From NCBI GenBank assembly GCA_964016415.1, contig OZ024666.1, forward strand, positions 3,267,310 through 3,331,309: DNA of 64,000 nt. The letters run 5' to 3'. Below the pieces are notes generated by a model. It had not been told where the DNA came from, did not search any database, and saw nothing but the letters and a program-made list of their open reading frames with translations. Of the stretch, positions 44,354-56,680 are shown piece after piece. Made by a program: the position numbers and the translations under genes. Origin of the DNA: Erwinia sp. GTDB taxonomy: Bacteria; Pseudomonadota; Gammaproteobacteria; Enterobacterales; Enterobacteriaceae. How positions within the stretch are numbered: the stretch's first letter is position 1; the number at the start of each line of letters is the position of its first letter.

Positions 44354-45704
44354 CTAATTTAGTGAAGGCAACTCTGGTGATTTTCCGCCAGAAGATGCAG
44401 TGATTGCTGCTTCCGGAGGTGTGATCTTCATTGTTTTCAGAAGCACCCCCATACGAGCTTTGACGCGATACTCACTGTACATCAATAAATAGCGTAGTTC
44501 GACTTCACGTCGCTGTGAGGTAAAACGTTCATTTTCACTATCAAGCAGATCGAGTAACGTTCTCTCTCCCAGACTGAATTGCTGCTGGTAGGCTGTACGC
44601 ACGCGGGCACTGCGTGTTGAGTAATCGGTTGCGATCGGCAGTTGCTGACGAGCATTATTCATTGCTGACCAGGCTAGACGCATCTCTTCATTCAGCGTGC
44701 GCAGGGCATTATCTTTAATGTCCTGAGCTTCCTTTATTTTATAGGCTTTTGATTGTAAATCGGCACTGTCGCTTCCACCCTGATAAAGGTTATAGCGTAA
44801 TCTGACCATCGCCTGCCATTCGCCATTATGTCCGCGAACACCATCCACATTTTTATCCATGGTAAGGTTCATTTCCACATTCACTTGTGGATAAAAAGTC
44901 GATTTTGCTGCCTGGTACTGCTCTTTTGTGGCATCAATATCTGACTCTGCTGATTTTAATAATGGATTATTCGAAATCATCGTACGTTGCGCATCGGCGA
45001 GTGTCTGAGGCAGGTTTTTTTCAGCGTCACTGGGTACTGTCAGAGCAATCGGTTCTTTACCTATTGCACTGAAATAGTTAGTTTTTGCATCTTCAAGGGT
45101 TAGTCTGTTCGGTCAGTAAATTGTTACGAGCCTGAGCAAGACGTGCTTCGGCCTGGTCAAGGTCAGCAAGGCGTCCGACACCCTGATCTGAACGTAATTT
45201 AATTTGGTCGTAAATACGTTCATGTGAAGTGAGGTTTTCCTGTGCCAGCCTGACAAACTCCTCCCGCTGAAGCACGTCAAGATAAGCCGTAACCCCACTC
45301 AGTGCGGTTGCTTCACTGGTGCTCATTACTTTACTGGCGCGAGAATTAACCGTTGCCTGTTGTCTGCCAACTTCACTGCTGGTGGCAAAACCATCAAATA
45401 ACGTTTGACTAAGAGAGATCCCAGATTCCTGACGATTAAGGCCAACGGATGACGCGGTAGGGCTGTTAACCTCCTGGCGGCCAGTGCCAGCGTTTAAATT
45501 AATCGAAGGTAAATAACGCCCTCTGGCCCCCCTCAGGTCACTGTCCGCTGACAGACGACTGTTTATTGAAGCTTTAACTTCAGGATGACCATTAACAGCG
45601 AATTGAATAGCATTTTCCAGCGTCTCCGAGAAGACAGTAGGCGAGAGAAAGATACTGCATGCAGCCAGGTAAAAACTTTTTCTGGAGAGCATCGTGGTTA
45701 TCAT
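44354..45704 (-). pseudogene. lapE: LapE: TolC-like outer-membrane channel, one-base frameshift
   Basis: Outer-membrane exit channel of the type I system, about 449 codons. The ATG at 45704 starts a signal peptide (LSRKSFYLAACSIFLSPTVFS) and the first outer membrane efflux repeat (SETLENAIQFAVNGHPEVKA). The frame is lost at 45097-45099, where three C on the coding strand replace the two needed for LLTEQTNLEDAKTNYFSAIG. The rest is open in the new frame: NPLLKSAESDIDATKEQY, then the C-terminal EQRFSLGERTLLDLLDSEN-like region, ending at 44354. There is no second lesion, so a sequencing slip is possible, but the locus context favours a real mutation. Confidence 0.88.
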
Positions 45705-46056
45705 GATGTAATAACCTGATTTAAATTAAATTTATGGACGAAAGTTCAGCTGCAGGTATATGAGGCTGGTAATAAACTTAGCCTAAAAATAATCACATGA
45801 ATTATTAAATAATTAATAAATTCTTTTATGGAAAAACATTAATTGTTATTATAATGTTTAATTTACTAGCATTGAAATGTTTCAGTCAAGTTATTGGGAT
45901 GTGCCTGTGCTAAATCAAAAAATATTAATAAAAACTGAATAAAAACTGAATAAAAACTAAATAAAAAATTAATAAACCTCAGGATCCAGGCATAAGGCCA
46001 AACGTATCAGGACGAAATACAGTTTTCTCATTTTAGAATTTTAAGAGGGAATTATC
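45705..46056. other. Divergent control region between lapE and lapA, with phased A-tracts
   Basis: 352 bases, very AT-rich. At 45927-45959 the 11-base unit AATAAAAACTG occurs three times in tandem (last copy one mismatch), with a fourth partial copy. A-runs spaced 11 bases apart should bend the DNA. A TATAAT at 45850-45855 could be a -10 toward lapA but lacks a good -35. The lapA ribosome site AAGAGGGAA is at 46042-46050. Confidence 0.55.
45927..45959 (+). repeat. Tandem 11-bp A-tract repeat upstream of lapA
   Basis: Three consecutive copies of AATAAAAACTG (45927-45937, 45938-45948, 45949-45959 with A at the last base). The unit is close to one helical turn. Confidence 0.85.
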
Positions 46057-46560
46057 GTGTCCAGCGTTATTGGTACAATAAAATTTGTTTTAGGGCAGGT
46101 GTATGTTATTGCTGTGGATGGTTCACAGAGATTACTTTCATCCGGTGACAAAATTTACAGCGGTGAAGAGGTGGTCACGGGTAACTCCGGTGCCGTTTCT
46201 ATTGCTCTGCCTGACGGACGAACGCTCGATCTTGGACGCGACAGTAACTGGAGTGGAACGCCAGGTGCCACACCGACCAACAATAATGAAAATCAAAACC
46301 AGGATATTGCCAGCCTGCAGGCGCAGATAGCCGCAGGTCAGGATCCGACAAAAACACTCGAAGCAACTGCGGCAGGTTAAGCAACCTCAGGAGAAGCTGG
46401 TGATGGCGGCGGTGACCACACTGCAGTTGTACTCGATCTCACCGGACAATCAGTGAATTCAACCGTTGGCTATGACACATCAGGACTTTCGTCCGAGGCT
46501 GCAACGGATAGCGATTCAGGCACCACTTCCACCTCGTCTTCTTCGACCAGTAGTGATACT

Positions 46561-49500
46561 GATACAACTGCCCCGGTAGTTACCCTGGGCGTTGATTCGT
46601 TGACTGCTGATAATGTGATCAATGTTGCTGAGGCGACGGGAATAATCGCAGTTACAGGTACACTCAGCGGCCTTGCCAGCGGTGACACTGCAACGATAAC
46701 GGTGACTGTCGGAAATCAATCTTATAACGCCACAGTCAGTGCGGACGGTAAAACCTGGAGTGCCAGTGTGCCCGGCAGCGTATTAGCCGGTAACAGCAGT
46801 GTGACGGCCACCGTCACCGCCACCGATGCGGCCGGTAACAGCAGCACCAGCAGCAGTCAGCATACCTATACGGTGGATACTACGGCACCTGCGGCGACAG
46901 TGGGTGTTGATGCCGTTACTGCCGATAATGTAATTAATGCCGCTGAAGCCGGGCAGAATGTGCCGGTCACCGGGACACTCAGCGGGCTGGGTACGGGAGA
47001 AACCGGCACCGTGACGGTGAAAGTGGGTGATCAGAGTTATAACGCTACCGTCAGTGATGACGGTAAAACCTGGAGTGCCAGTGTGCCCGGCAGTGTATTA
47101 GCCGGTAACAGCAGCGTGACTGCCACTGTCACCGCCACCGATGCGGCGGGTAACAGCAGCACCAGCAGCGCTGACCGTACCTATACGGTGGATACCACGG
47201 CACCCGGCGCAACAGTGGGTGTTGATGCGGTCACTGCGGATAATGTGATTAACGCTGCTGAAGCGGGTCAGAATGTGCAGGTGACCGGGACACTCAGCGG
47301 GCTGGGTGCGGGTGAAACCGGCACCGTCACCGTGAAAGTGGGTGATCAGAGCTACAGCGACACAGTCAGTGCGGACGGCAAAACCTGGAGCGCGAATGTG
47401 CCCGGCAGTGTATTAGCCGGTAACAGCAGCGTGACGGCGACTGTCACCGCCACTGACGCAGCCGGTAACAGCAGCGTGACGGCGACTGTCACCGCCACTG
47501 ACGCAGCCGGTAACAGCAGCCAGGCGAGCACCGCGCATGCCTATACGGTCGATACCACGGCACCGGTTGCCAGTGTGGGTGTCGATGTGGTCACCGCCGA
47601 TAATGTGATTAACGCCGCCGAAGCGGATCAGAATGTGCCGGTGACCGGTACCCTCAGCGGGCTGGGTGCGGGTGAAACCGGCACCGTGACCGTCAAAGTC
47701 GGTGATCAGAGTTATAACGCCACAGTCAGTGCGGACGGTAAAACCTGGAGTGCCAGTGTGCCCGGCAGTGTATTAGCCGGTAACAGCAGCGTGACGGCGA
47801 CTGTCACCGTCACTGACGCAGCCGGTAACAGCAGCCAGGCGAGCACCGCGCATGCCTATACGGTCGATACCACGGCACCGGTTGCCAGTGTGGGTGTTGA
47901 TGCTGTCACCGCCGATAATGTGATTAACGCCGCCGAAGCGGGTCAGAATGTGCCGGTGACCGGTACCCTCAGCGGGCTGGGTGCGGGTGAAACCGGCACC
48001 GTGGCCGTCAAAGTCGGTGATCAGAGTTATAACGCCACAGTCAGTGCGGACGGTAAAACCTGGAGTGCCAGTGTGCCCGGCAGTGTATTAGCCGGTAACA
48101 GCAGCGTCACGGCCACCGTCACCGCCACCGATGCGGCCGGTAACAGCAGCCAGGCGAGCGCTGACCGTACCTATACGGTGGATACCACGGCACCGGTTGC
48201 CAGTGTGGGTGTTGATGCTGTCACCGCCGATAATGTGATTAATGCCACTGAGGCGGGTCAGAATGTGCCGGTGACCGGGACGATCAGCGGGCTGGGTGCG
48301 AGTGAAACCGGCACCGTGACCGTGAAAGTCGGTGATCAGAGTTATAACGCCACGGTGAGTGCGGACGGCAAAACCTGGAGCGCGAGTGTGCCCGGCAGTG
48401 TATTAGCCGGTAACAGCAGCGTGACGGCCACTGTCACCGCCACCGATGCGGCGGGTAACAGCAGCACCAGCAGCGCTGACCGTACCTATACGGTCGACAC
48501 CGCGGCACCGACAGCCAGTGTGGGTGTTGATGCTGTCACCGCCGATAATGTGATTAACGCCACTGAGGCCGGGCAGAATGTGCCGGTGACCGGGACAATC
48601 AGCGGGCTGGGTGCGGGTGAAACCGGCACTGTCACCGTGAAAATGGATGATCAGAGTTATAACGCTACCGTGAGTGCGGACGGAAAAACCTGGAGCGCCA
48701 GTGTGCCGGGCAGCGTGCTGGCGGGTAACAGTAATGTGCATGCCACGCTGACTGCCACCGATGCGGCGGGTAACAGCAGCCAGGCGAGTGCCGACCATGC
48801 TTACCGCGTCGATACCACTGCACCGACAGCCAGCGTGGGTGTTGACGCAGTCACCGCGGATAACGTGATCAACGCCGCTGAAGCGGGTCAGAATGTACCG
48901 GTCACCGGTACCATCAGCGGCCTTGCCAGCGGTGAGACGGGTACCGTGAAGGTCACCGTAGGTAATCAGAGCTATAACGCCACGGTGAGTGCGGACGGTA
49001 AAACCTGGAGTGCGAATGTACCGGGTAGTGTGCTGGCGGGTAACAGCAATGTGCATGCGACGCTGACGGCGACCGATGCTGCCGGCAACAGCAGCCAGGC
49101 GACTGCCGATCATGGCTATAAGGTGGACACCACCGCGCCAGTGGCGGGTGTGGATGTGGATGCGGTCACCGCGGATAATGTGATTAACGCCGCTGAAGCG
49201 GGTCAGAATGTGCCGGTCACCGGGACACTCAGCGGGCTGGGTGCGGGTGACCGGCACCGTGACGGTGAAAGTGGGTGATCAGAGCTACAGCGCCACGATG
49301 AGTGCGGACGGAAAAACCTGGAGCGCGAATGTGCCGGGCAGCGTGCTGGCGGGTAACAGTAACGTGCATGCCACGCTGACTGCTACCGATGCGGCGGGTA
49401 ACAGCAGCCAGGCGAGTGCCGACCATGCTTACCGCGTCGATACCACGGCACCGGTTGCCGGCGTCGGTGTTGACGCCGTCACTGCGGATAATGTAATTAA

Positions 49501-50068
49501 CGCCACTGAGGCGGGTCAGAATGTGCCGGTCACCGGGACAATCAGCGGGCTGGGTGCGGGTGAAACCGGCACCGTGACGGTGAAAGTGGGTGATCAGAGC
49601 TACAGCGCCACAGTGAGTGCGGACGGTAAAACGTGGAGCGCGAATGTGCCGGGCAGCGTGCTGGCGGGTAACAGTAATGTGCATGCCACGCTGACGGCCA
49701 CCGATGCGGCGGGTAACAGCAGCCAGGCGAGTGCCGACCATGCTTACCGCGTCGATACCACGGCACCGACAGCCAGCGTGGGTGTCGATGCGGTCACTAC
49801 GGATAATGTAATTAACGCCACTGAGGCGGGTCAGAATGTGCCGGTGACCGGGACCATCAGCGGCCTTGCCAGTGGTGAAACCGGCACCGTGACGGTGAAA
49901 GTGGGTGATCAGAGCTACAGCGCCACAGTGAGTGCGGACGGTAAAACGTGGAGCGCGAATGTGCCGGGCAGCGTGCTGGCGGGTAACAGTAACGTGCATG
50001 CGACGCTGACGGCGACCGATGCGGCCGGCAACAGCAGCCAGGCGAATGCAGATCATGCGTATAGTGTG
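46561..50068 (+). repeat. Eleven tandem 315-bp repeats of the adhesin
   Basis: Repeat boundaries set at the GAT/GAC of the VDTTAP junction fall at 46561, 46876, 47191, 47551, 47866, 48181, 48496, 48811, 49126, 49439, 49754 and 50069. The period is exactly 315 bp apart from one unit with 45 extra bases and one with 2 fewer. Each unit encodes about 105 residues with VGVDAVTADNVINAAEA, VTGTLSGL, VKVGDQSYNATVSADGKTWSA, VPGSVLAGNS and ATDAAGNSS, a bacterial Ig-like (Big) fold pattern. Confidence 0.95.
47419..47508 (+). repeat. 45-bp tandem duplication inside adhesin repeat 3
   Basis: Positions 47419-47463 and 47464-47508 are identical 45-base copies, encoding NSSVTATVTATDAAG twice. The duplication is in frame and lengthens the third unit to 360 bp. 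Confidence 0.93.
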
Positions 50069-51730
50069 GATACTGTAGCCCCGGTCAGTTCCGGTAGTAC
50101 GGTGACCGGCACTGAAGATACGACACTGCAGCTCAATTGGAAGGACCTGGGTGTGTCGACCGATACGGCAAAAGTGGTGATTAATTCATTACCTCCGTCA
50201 AATACCGGCACACTTTACTATAACGATCATGGTACGTTGAAGGCTGTGCTCACAGGGCAAACTTTTACTGACTCTACGGCAGATCTCTATTTTGTACCGA
50301 CAAAAATATCTCTTTTGCGCCACTTAATGGGTTTAGTTACCAGCCTGTGGATGCAGCAGGAAATACGGGGTCTACAGCTACAGTCAAACTGGCTATTACT
50401 GCGGTTGCTGATACGCCAACGTTATCGCTTGATGTGAGTGGTGCGACGACAACGGAAGGGAGTAATGGTACCCAACAACATATCGTCAAGTTTAGTACTG
50501 CATTGACAGATACTGATGGTAGTGAATCGCTTTCCGGCGTTACTTTCAAAGGTATTCCTGCCGGAAGTATTATCATTGATTCAGCGAATAATACTTCTTA
50601 TACCGTGGGGGCAGATGGCAGTTATACTTTTAGCAACAGAAAAAATGCGGCATCGTTATCAGGTACTCTGACGGTGGTCTCCCCGCTGGACGCAGGTAAC
50701 TTCCAGATTACGGCCCAGGCTTCCGCTACTGAGTCCTCCAATGGCAGTAGTGCAACGGCTACGATACAGGCTGATGTATCACAATATGGGTATCAGGTAG
50801 GGACTGCGGCGGGTGAGACGCTTAACGGTACTGCCAGTAACGACCTGATTATTGGTGATGTCTCTGGTCTGCACATTGAACCTGGTAAAAATTACAATAT
50901 TGCATTTATGGCAGATTCGTCAGGGAGTATGTCTGATGCGTCTATAGCAAGTATGAAAACGCAGTTAAAGAGTGTGATCGATACGCTTTACAGTAGCGCA
51001 CACAGTAAAAATGCTGGCACAGTTAATGTTTTTTTTGCTGATTTCGATAGCCAGGTAGGAATAACGGCTTCGGTTAATCTGGCCGATGCCAATGCGTTGA
51101 ATAAACTCTATGCAGCTTTAGATTCTATGGTGTCTGGTGGTGGAACCAACTACGAGGATGTATTCAAAACTACAGCTAACTGGTTCGATAGCGATATGGT
51201 GAAAAGTAATGTTGGTACGAATCTGACCTACTTTATTACTGACGGTAACAGCACCTTTCATCAGGAAAATGAGCGAGAGTCTGTAGTGACCTACAGCTCC
51301 AAGTATGGTTCGACACAACAGACCTTAACCATTGATGCTATCAATTATCAACTAGGTAAAGAAGTTTATCAGACTATCGCAGGCGCTTCGCGCATGGTGA
51401 TTGATAGCGATGGTAATGTTTATCAGTACAGTAGCTCCCGGTGGGGACTCACCAGTTCGGTAATCGGTCAGGTACATGCTCAGGGAGACGGTACTTATGA
51501 GATCTCTACGCGTGGCGGATTTGGTTACAGTGAAAGTGCGACCACGGATGCTAATTCTGTTGCTGGCTATAATGCGCTTTCTAAAGTCTCCAGTGTGGAA
51601 GCGATTGGTATCGGTGATGACCTGAATAGTACCAGCCTGCAACGTTATGATTCAGACGGTACCGTGTTGACCAACATAGATGCATCAAAACTTTCTGAGG
51701 CAATTCTTTCCACTACTAAACCGTTTTCCG

Positions 51731-52120
51731 GTGGTGCCGATACCATCAACGGTGGTGATGGTAATGATATTCTGTTTGGTGATGCAGTGACTCTTGATGG
51801 CATATCTGGTAACGGCTTGCAGGCCTTACAAGCTTATGTCGCGAGTAAATCAGGATTGCAATCGACACCGACAGTTGAGCAAGTACAGAAATATATCACG
51901 ACACACAGTGCAGAATTCGATCGTTCCTCCTCACTGGATGGTAATGATGTACTCAATGGCGGTAAGGGAGACGATATTCTCTTTGGTCAGGGAGGGAACG
52001 ATACGCTCAATGGCGGAGAAGGCAATGATATTCTCTACGGTGGTGCGGGTAATGATGTGCTGATTGGTGGTAAAGGTGACGATATTCTGATTGGCGGTGC
52101 CGGAGCAGATACTTTTAAGT
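51731..52120 (+). other. RTX calcium-binding nonapeptide region of the adhesin
   Basis: GGDGNDILFGD is followed after a spacer by consecutive GGxGxDxLx units (NGGKGDDILFG, QGGNDTLNG, GEGNDILYG, GAGNDVLIG, GKGDDILIG, GAGADTF). Such repeats fold on calcium outside the cell after type I secretion. Confidence 0.9.
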
Positions 52121-52463
52121 GGATGGCTGGCGACACCGGGCATGACATTATCAAAGATTTTAATTCCAATGAAGGGGATAAAATCGATCTGAGTGATTTG
52201 TTAGGTGATGTGAAATCCGGTGCAGATTTGAGTCGTTATATTCGCATAACCGAAACAACAAAAGGTACCGCCACTATCGAGGTTAGTACACATGGTACTT
52301 TCAAAGACAGTAATGGAGGTACAACAGATGTGGCGATCACGGTGGATCACTATACCGGTTCATTACCATCACTGGACAGTTTGGTGGCTAAACCAGAGAA
52401 TCATTAATCTGAGAGGTGTCCTTTTGGCGCGGCACCCACGACGGATCGTCAAGGCAGGTATTG

Positions 52464-52781
52464 ATGTTTTACATACAAAAGGATGGTAAAGGTGAAATTA
52501 TCAGGGTTGATGATGAACCTTTTGCTGGCATGACCGCATATTCTGCTGAAGATACGCCTGAAATTCAGGACTGGTACCGTACTCATCTGCAACAAAGTGA
52601 TTTGGAGATGGTCAGGGTTCTGGAGGATTTGATTCAGGTTTTGATGGAGAAAGGTGTGCTCAGTATTACTGATTTCCCTGCTGCGGCACAAATGAAGCTG
52701 ATTGCCCGTGCACAGGCAAGGGAAGTGTTGAATGGCAGCCTGACGCGATTGATCGGTGATGATGAAGGTACGATGCCCTGA
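52464..52781 (+). CDS. Small acidic protein of adhesin loci (mislabelled tryptophan synthase beta-like)
   Basis: 105 residues from the ATG at 52464, after AAGGCAGG; a longer frame from 52416 is possible. The core DLEMVRVLEDLIQVLMEKGVLSITDFPAAAQMKLIARAQARE is characteristic of a small protein found next to LapA-type adhesins in Pseudomonas and relatives, often labelled tryptophan synthase subunit beta-like without enzymatic basis. It is intact here. No signal peptide. Role unknown. Confidence 0.7.
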   Translation: MFYIQKDGKGEIIRVDDEPFAGMTAYSAEDTPEIQDWYRTHLQQSDLEMVRVLEDLIQVLMEKGVLSITDFPAAAQMKLIARAQAREVLNGSLTRLIGDDEGTMP

Positions 52782-52797
52782 ATTCATTATCTGCTGG

Positions 52798-52832
52798 AAA
52801 AAAGGGGAGGCAGGTACTGCTCCCCTTTTTTT
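52798..52832. terminator. Bidirectional terminator between the small adhesin-locus gene and the lapD remnant
   Basis: An A-run, GGGGAGGCAG, a GTA loop, CTGCTCCCC (one-base bulge) and seven T. The T run on one strand and A run on the other fit use by both convergent genes. Confidence 0.82.
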
Positions 52833-52836
52833 ATTA

Positions 52837-53657
52837 TCAGGATTTAGATGGTTCGCCTACCAATAGCCCCATAGCTCCCTGTATACTAATAGCGGAGAGG
52901 GTGGCCAGTTCCTCAGCAGTTTCTACGCGTTCAGCAATCAGAGGGAGTGCAATACTGTTTGTCGCGCGGTAGAGTGCTTGTATAAACACCTGTTTATCGC
53001 TCTCTTTATCTATCTCCCGGATATAACGACCATCGACCTTCAGATAAGACAGTCCCCATTGTGCGATATTACCAATTAAATCAAATCGTCCACCAAAATG
53101 CTGTATGCCTATACCGCAACCGTAGAATCCAATCAGGTCATTGAGTTTCTTGAAATGTTCACTATCTGGTAACCGATGTTCATCGAGTTCCAGAATCAAT
53201 CGACGAGCGATATTTGGCAAGGATTTCAGTGGTGAGAGCATTTCATTGAGTAACGAAAGGTTTAGCACGGTCTCAGCGGAAAGACTCAATGCCAGGGTGC
53301 CATCATGTCTCTGCAGCCAGTGAAACACCTTATTAAACATGATTTCGTCAAGCTGACGGCTCCAGCCAAAGCGATGTATCCAGGGCAGGAATTTACCTGC
53401 GACAATACTGTTGCCCTGAAGGTCCTCTACTCTTGCCAGTACTTTGTGATGCAAAATGTGTCCCGGATGCTGGCATGACACCACGGGTTGTAGAAAGAGT
53501 TGCAATTGTTCGGTCTTCAGCATTAATTCCAGACGCTCGAACCACTCCTGGCGATCCTCTGCCGGAGGCGCTTTATCATTGGTATCTGGTAGCTGTTTAG
53601 TGGCACTATCACCCTGACTTTCTGCCAGTGTCAGGAGAGCATCGCCCTGCACCAGTA
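52837..53657 (-). pseudogene. lapD: LapD remnant, C-terminal part (degenerate EAL domain)
   Basis: LapD is the inner-membrane c-di-GMP receptor that sequesters LapG. This fragment keeps the linker after the GGDEF domain and the complete EAL-type domain: LQLFLQPVVS, the degenerate KVLAR motif in place of EAL (KVL is also described for Pseudomonas LapD), LILELDEHR, FGGRFDLIGNIAQWGLSYLKVDG and LIAERVETAEELATL. The upstream end stops at the insertion sequence. With no start codon of its own it is unlikely to be expressed usefully. Confidence 0.88.
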
Positions 53658-54903
<1,246 letters not shown>

Positions 54904-55324
54904 CTGCGAATAAAGGATGACTGACTACTTCAACACGGGCGGCCTGTTCCCAGCCACGCATAACGATAGCATCACCGTATGCAGGTCGAAGATTGACCAG
55001 GTTAACAAACCACACGGGTACATCAGGTATGCGCGGTGAGGTCTCGCGTTTTAAAAGGATCTGTTGTGTTTTCACATCACGCAGCGTGATGCTGGCGAAA
55101 TAGCCACTATCAAAAATTGAATTGACCATCAGCTCACGCGTTGCCGGATCATCTATATTGGGCGTGAGAGCGAGGCCCAGAGCTGTTGCTGCATCCTGAG
55201 CATGCGACTCAAGCTGTTTAATCGATTGATCGCGCGAGTTTTCCAACCCGAGGAAAAAACTGCCACTAAAAATAAGCAGTATAAACAGTATGATGGCTAT
55301 TAAAAGTTGTTTGTATAGCGACAT
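54904..55324 (-). pseudogene. lapD: LapD remnant, N-terminal part
   Basis: About 140 codons from the ATG at 55324: membrane helix 1 (QLLIAIILFILLIFSGSFFLG), then the start of the periplasmic LapD/MoxY-type output domain (ENSRDQSIKQLESHAQDAATALGLAL, GYFASITLRDV, VVSHPLFA), cut by the IS at 54903. The second half of the periplasmic domain, the second membrane helix, HAMP and the degenerate GGDEF domain are found on neither side of the IS, so several hundred bases are missing. lapG ends 9 bases upstream. Confidence 0.88.
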
Positions 55325-55333
55325 TGCCTCATC

Positions 55334-56017
55334 CTATTCATTAATTGAAAAACCTTCATTACGCATTTTAGTTAGCAGATCCTGCCAGCGGGAAAGTTGT
55401 TTACTATTACCGATGCGTTTACTACCAGATGCACCTGGTAACCAGAGTCCCTAACCATTAAAGGCATAAACAGGAATTAAATCAGTCCGTTGTGATGCCA
55501 GTTCAATGTTGCCTGTCAGGTTATCGAGTACCAGAGGAACAGCTGAAGGGTCGGTATAGTAAGTGACGACCATATGAGCCTGATTTAACCTTATTGCTTT
55601 AACATAGGTGATGCGTAGCTTCTCGCTGGGTACGCCTAACTGACGTAATGTCATGTATTTAGCTATTGCGTAGTCTTCACAATCACCAGCACCTTTACGC
55701 AGTGCTTCAATGGGAGTAGCCCAATAATCTTCCTGATGCCAGACAATCTGGTCAGATAAGAAACGGACATTATCATTAAAAAATTGGTTAACCCTTTTTA
55801 ACTGATCTTTTTCATCATCTTTTTTTTCACTTTCGATCAGACGTTGCCAGTTAAGGATTCTCTGCAAGGCATCAGCAGATGCTGGCCCGTAAATTTGCTC
55901 AGTACGCGGGATAATTTGCTTAAAATTCCAGTCAGCATACAGTGCAGGAGTCAGTAATAACGCTGAAGCTATTACCAGCGCGACTATGTATACATAGTGC
56001 TTAATTGCATGTGCCAA
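55334..56017 (-). pseudogene. lapG: LapG periplasmic cysteine protease, C-terminal nonsense codon
   Basis: LapG cuts the adhesin retention module at the TAAG-type site when it is not held by LapD. From the ATG at 56017: signal-anchor segment (YVYIVALVIASALLLTPALYA), then the catalytic cysteine in GAGDCEDYAIAKY, histidine in NQAHMVVTYY and aspartate in LVLDNLTG. An in-frame TAG at 55451-55453 truncates it after 188 residues. Beyond it the frame stays open (GLWLPGASGSKRIG, LSRWQDLLTKMRNEGF) to the natural stop at 55334, about 227 codons in all. The truncated protein keeps the catalytic triad, so residual activity is possible. Confidence 0.9.
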
Positions 56018-56680
56018 TGTAGTTCACCCATCTGTGACAAAAATCAGGGGAAAGCTGTTTTTTGCCCATATCGGCCCTGTTCTGCTGGAAGAATTGACGT
56101 ATGTTGGAAGGTGAGTCCCCTCAGCTCTCTATGAGTTATAGACCATAAAGGCTTAAATTCCTACTTGTATCAGAGGTATTAAAGCGGGTAATTCTTTTCT
56201 GCTAACTAGTAGGGTTAGAGATGATGAACAATGGGGATATTTGCATTTAGGAGAGATAATATTTCATCTTTAATGAGCCCGGTAAGGCACGGTCTGAGAG
56301 ATAAAACAGCTTCAGTAAAAATTTTTTACTTTTTTTTAATTATCGAAAAAATCATCATAACAACATGATTATCAGAGGAATTAAAAATTCATACCGTGAG
56401 CAAAATACAGTTTTAAATCATAAATAGCTATCAAAAAAACAATTTCGATTGCTAGAAACAATTTCAGGTTGTTTTTTATTTATACTAGAATCGCGGCAGG
56501 AAGAGCCAGAATGAGCGCGGGGTTGCGTGTTAACCCTATAAAAATATGTACTTTTCGAGTCACATATCTGCCAAAGCTGGGGTGAAAATTTCTTTCACGG
56601 GTGAACGGTGCCAATGTTTCCATAAGAAACCTGTTGTCGTACTGTCGCGTGTGGTCTCTATAAATATAGAAAGGTTTTTT
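56018..56680. other. AT-rich gap between lapG and a lipoprotein gene
   Basis: About 660 bases, AT-rich from 56150 on. An open frame from 56546 runs into the lipoprotein gene but lacks coding character before 56681. A TATACT at 56481-56486 may be a -10; no good -35 seen. Nothing else recognised. Confidence 0.45.

Larger units (their letters stand above)
46057..52407 (+). pseudogene. lapA: LapA/BapA-like giant RTX adhesin, broken by one nonsense codon and two frameshifts
   Basis: A surface adhesin of about 2,117 residues if repaired. From the GTG at 46057: N-terminal retention module (residues 1-107, SSVIGTIKFVLGQVYVIAVDGSQR) ending in the LapG cleavage motif TAAG; an in-frame TAA (46378-46380) directly after it; a glycine-rich linker GEAGDGGGDHTAVVLDLTG and Thr/Ser-rich stretch; eleven tandem 105-residue Ig-like repeats; then a von Willebrand A domain with MIDAS DSSGS (about 50905-51290), RTX nonapeptides (51731-52120) and a C-terminal type I secretion signal (DTFKWMAGDTGHDIIKDFNSNEGDKIDLSDLL). 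A 2-base deletion falls at 49250/49251 (GAGETGT expected) and a 1-base deletion in the A run at 50302-50306 (TKNISFAPLNGF expected). It diverges from lapEBC. Function would be biofilm and host-surface attachment; as it stands no full-length product can be made. Confidence 0.9.

Noticed and set aside
48403-50056. Long antisense open frames across the adhesin repeats (284 and 275 codons)
   Set aside because: They mirror the repeat array, consist of repeated Arg/His/Gly-rich segments, and come from the high-GC repetitive coding strand.
46561-50068. CRISPR-like periodic repeat
   Set aside because: The period is 315 bp with no unique spacers, and the repeat is an in-frame protein domain.
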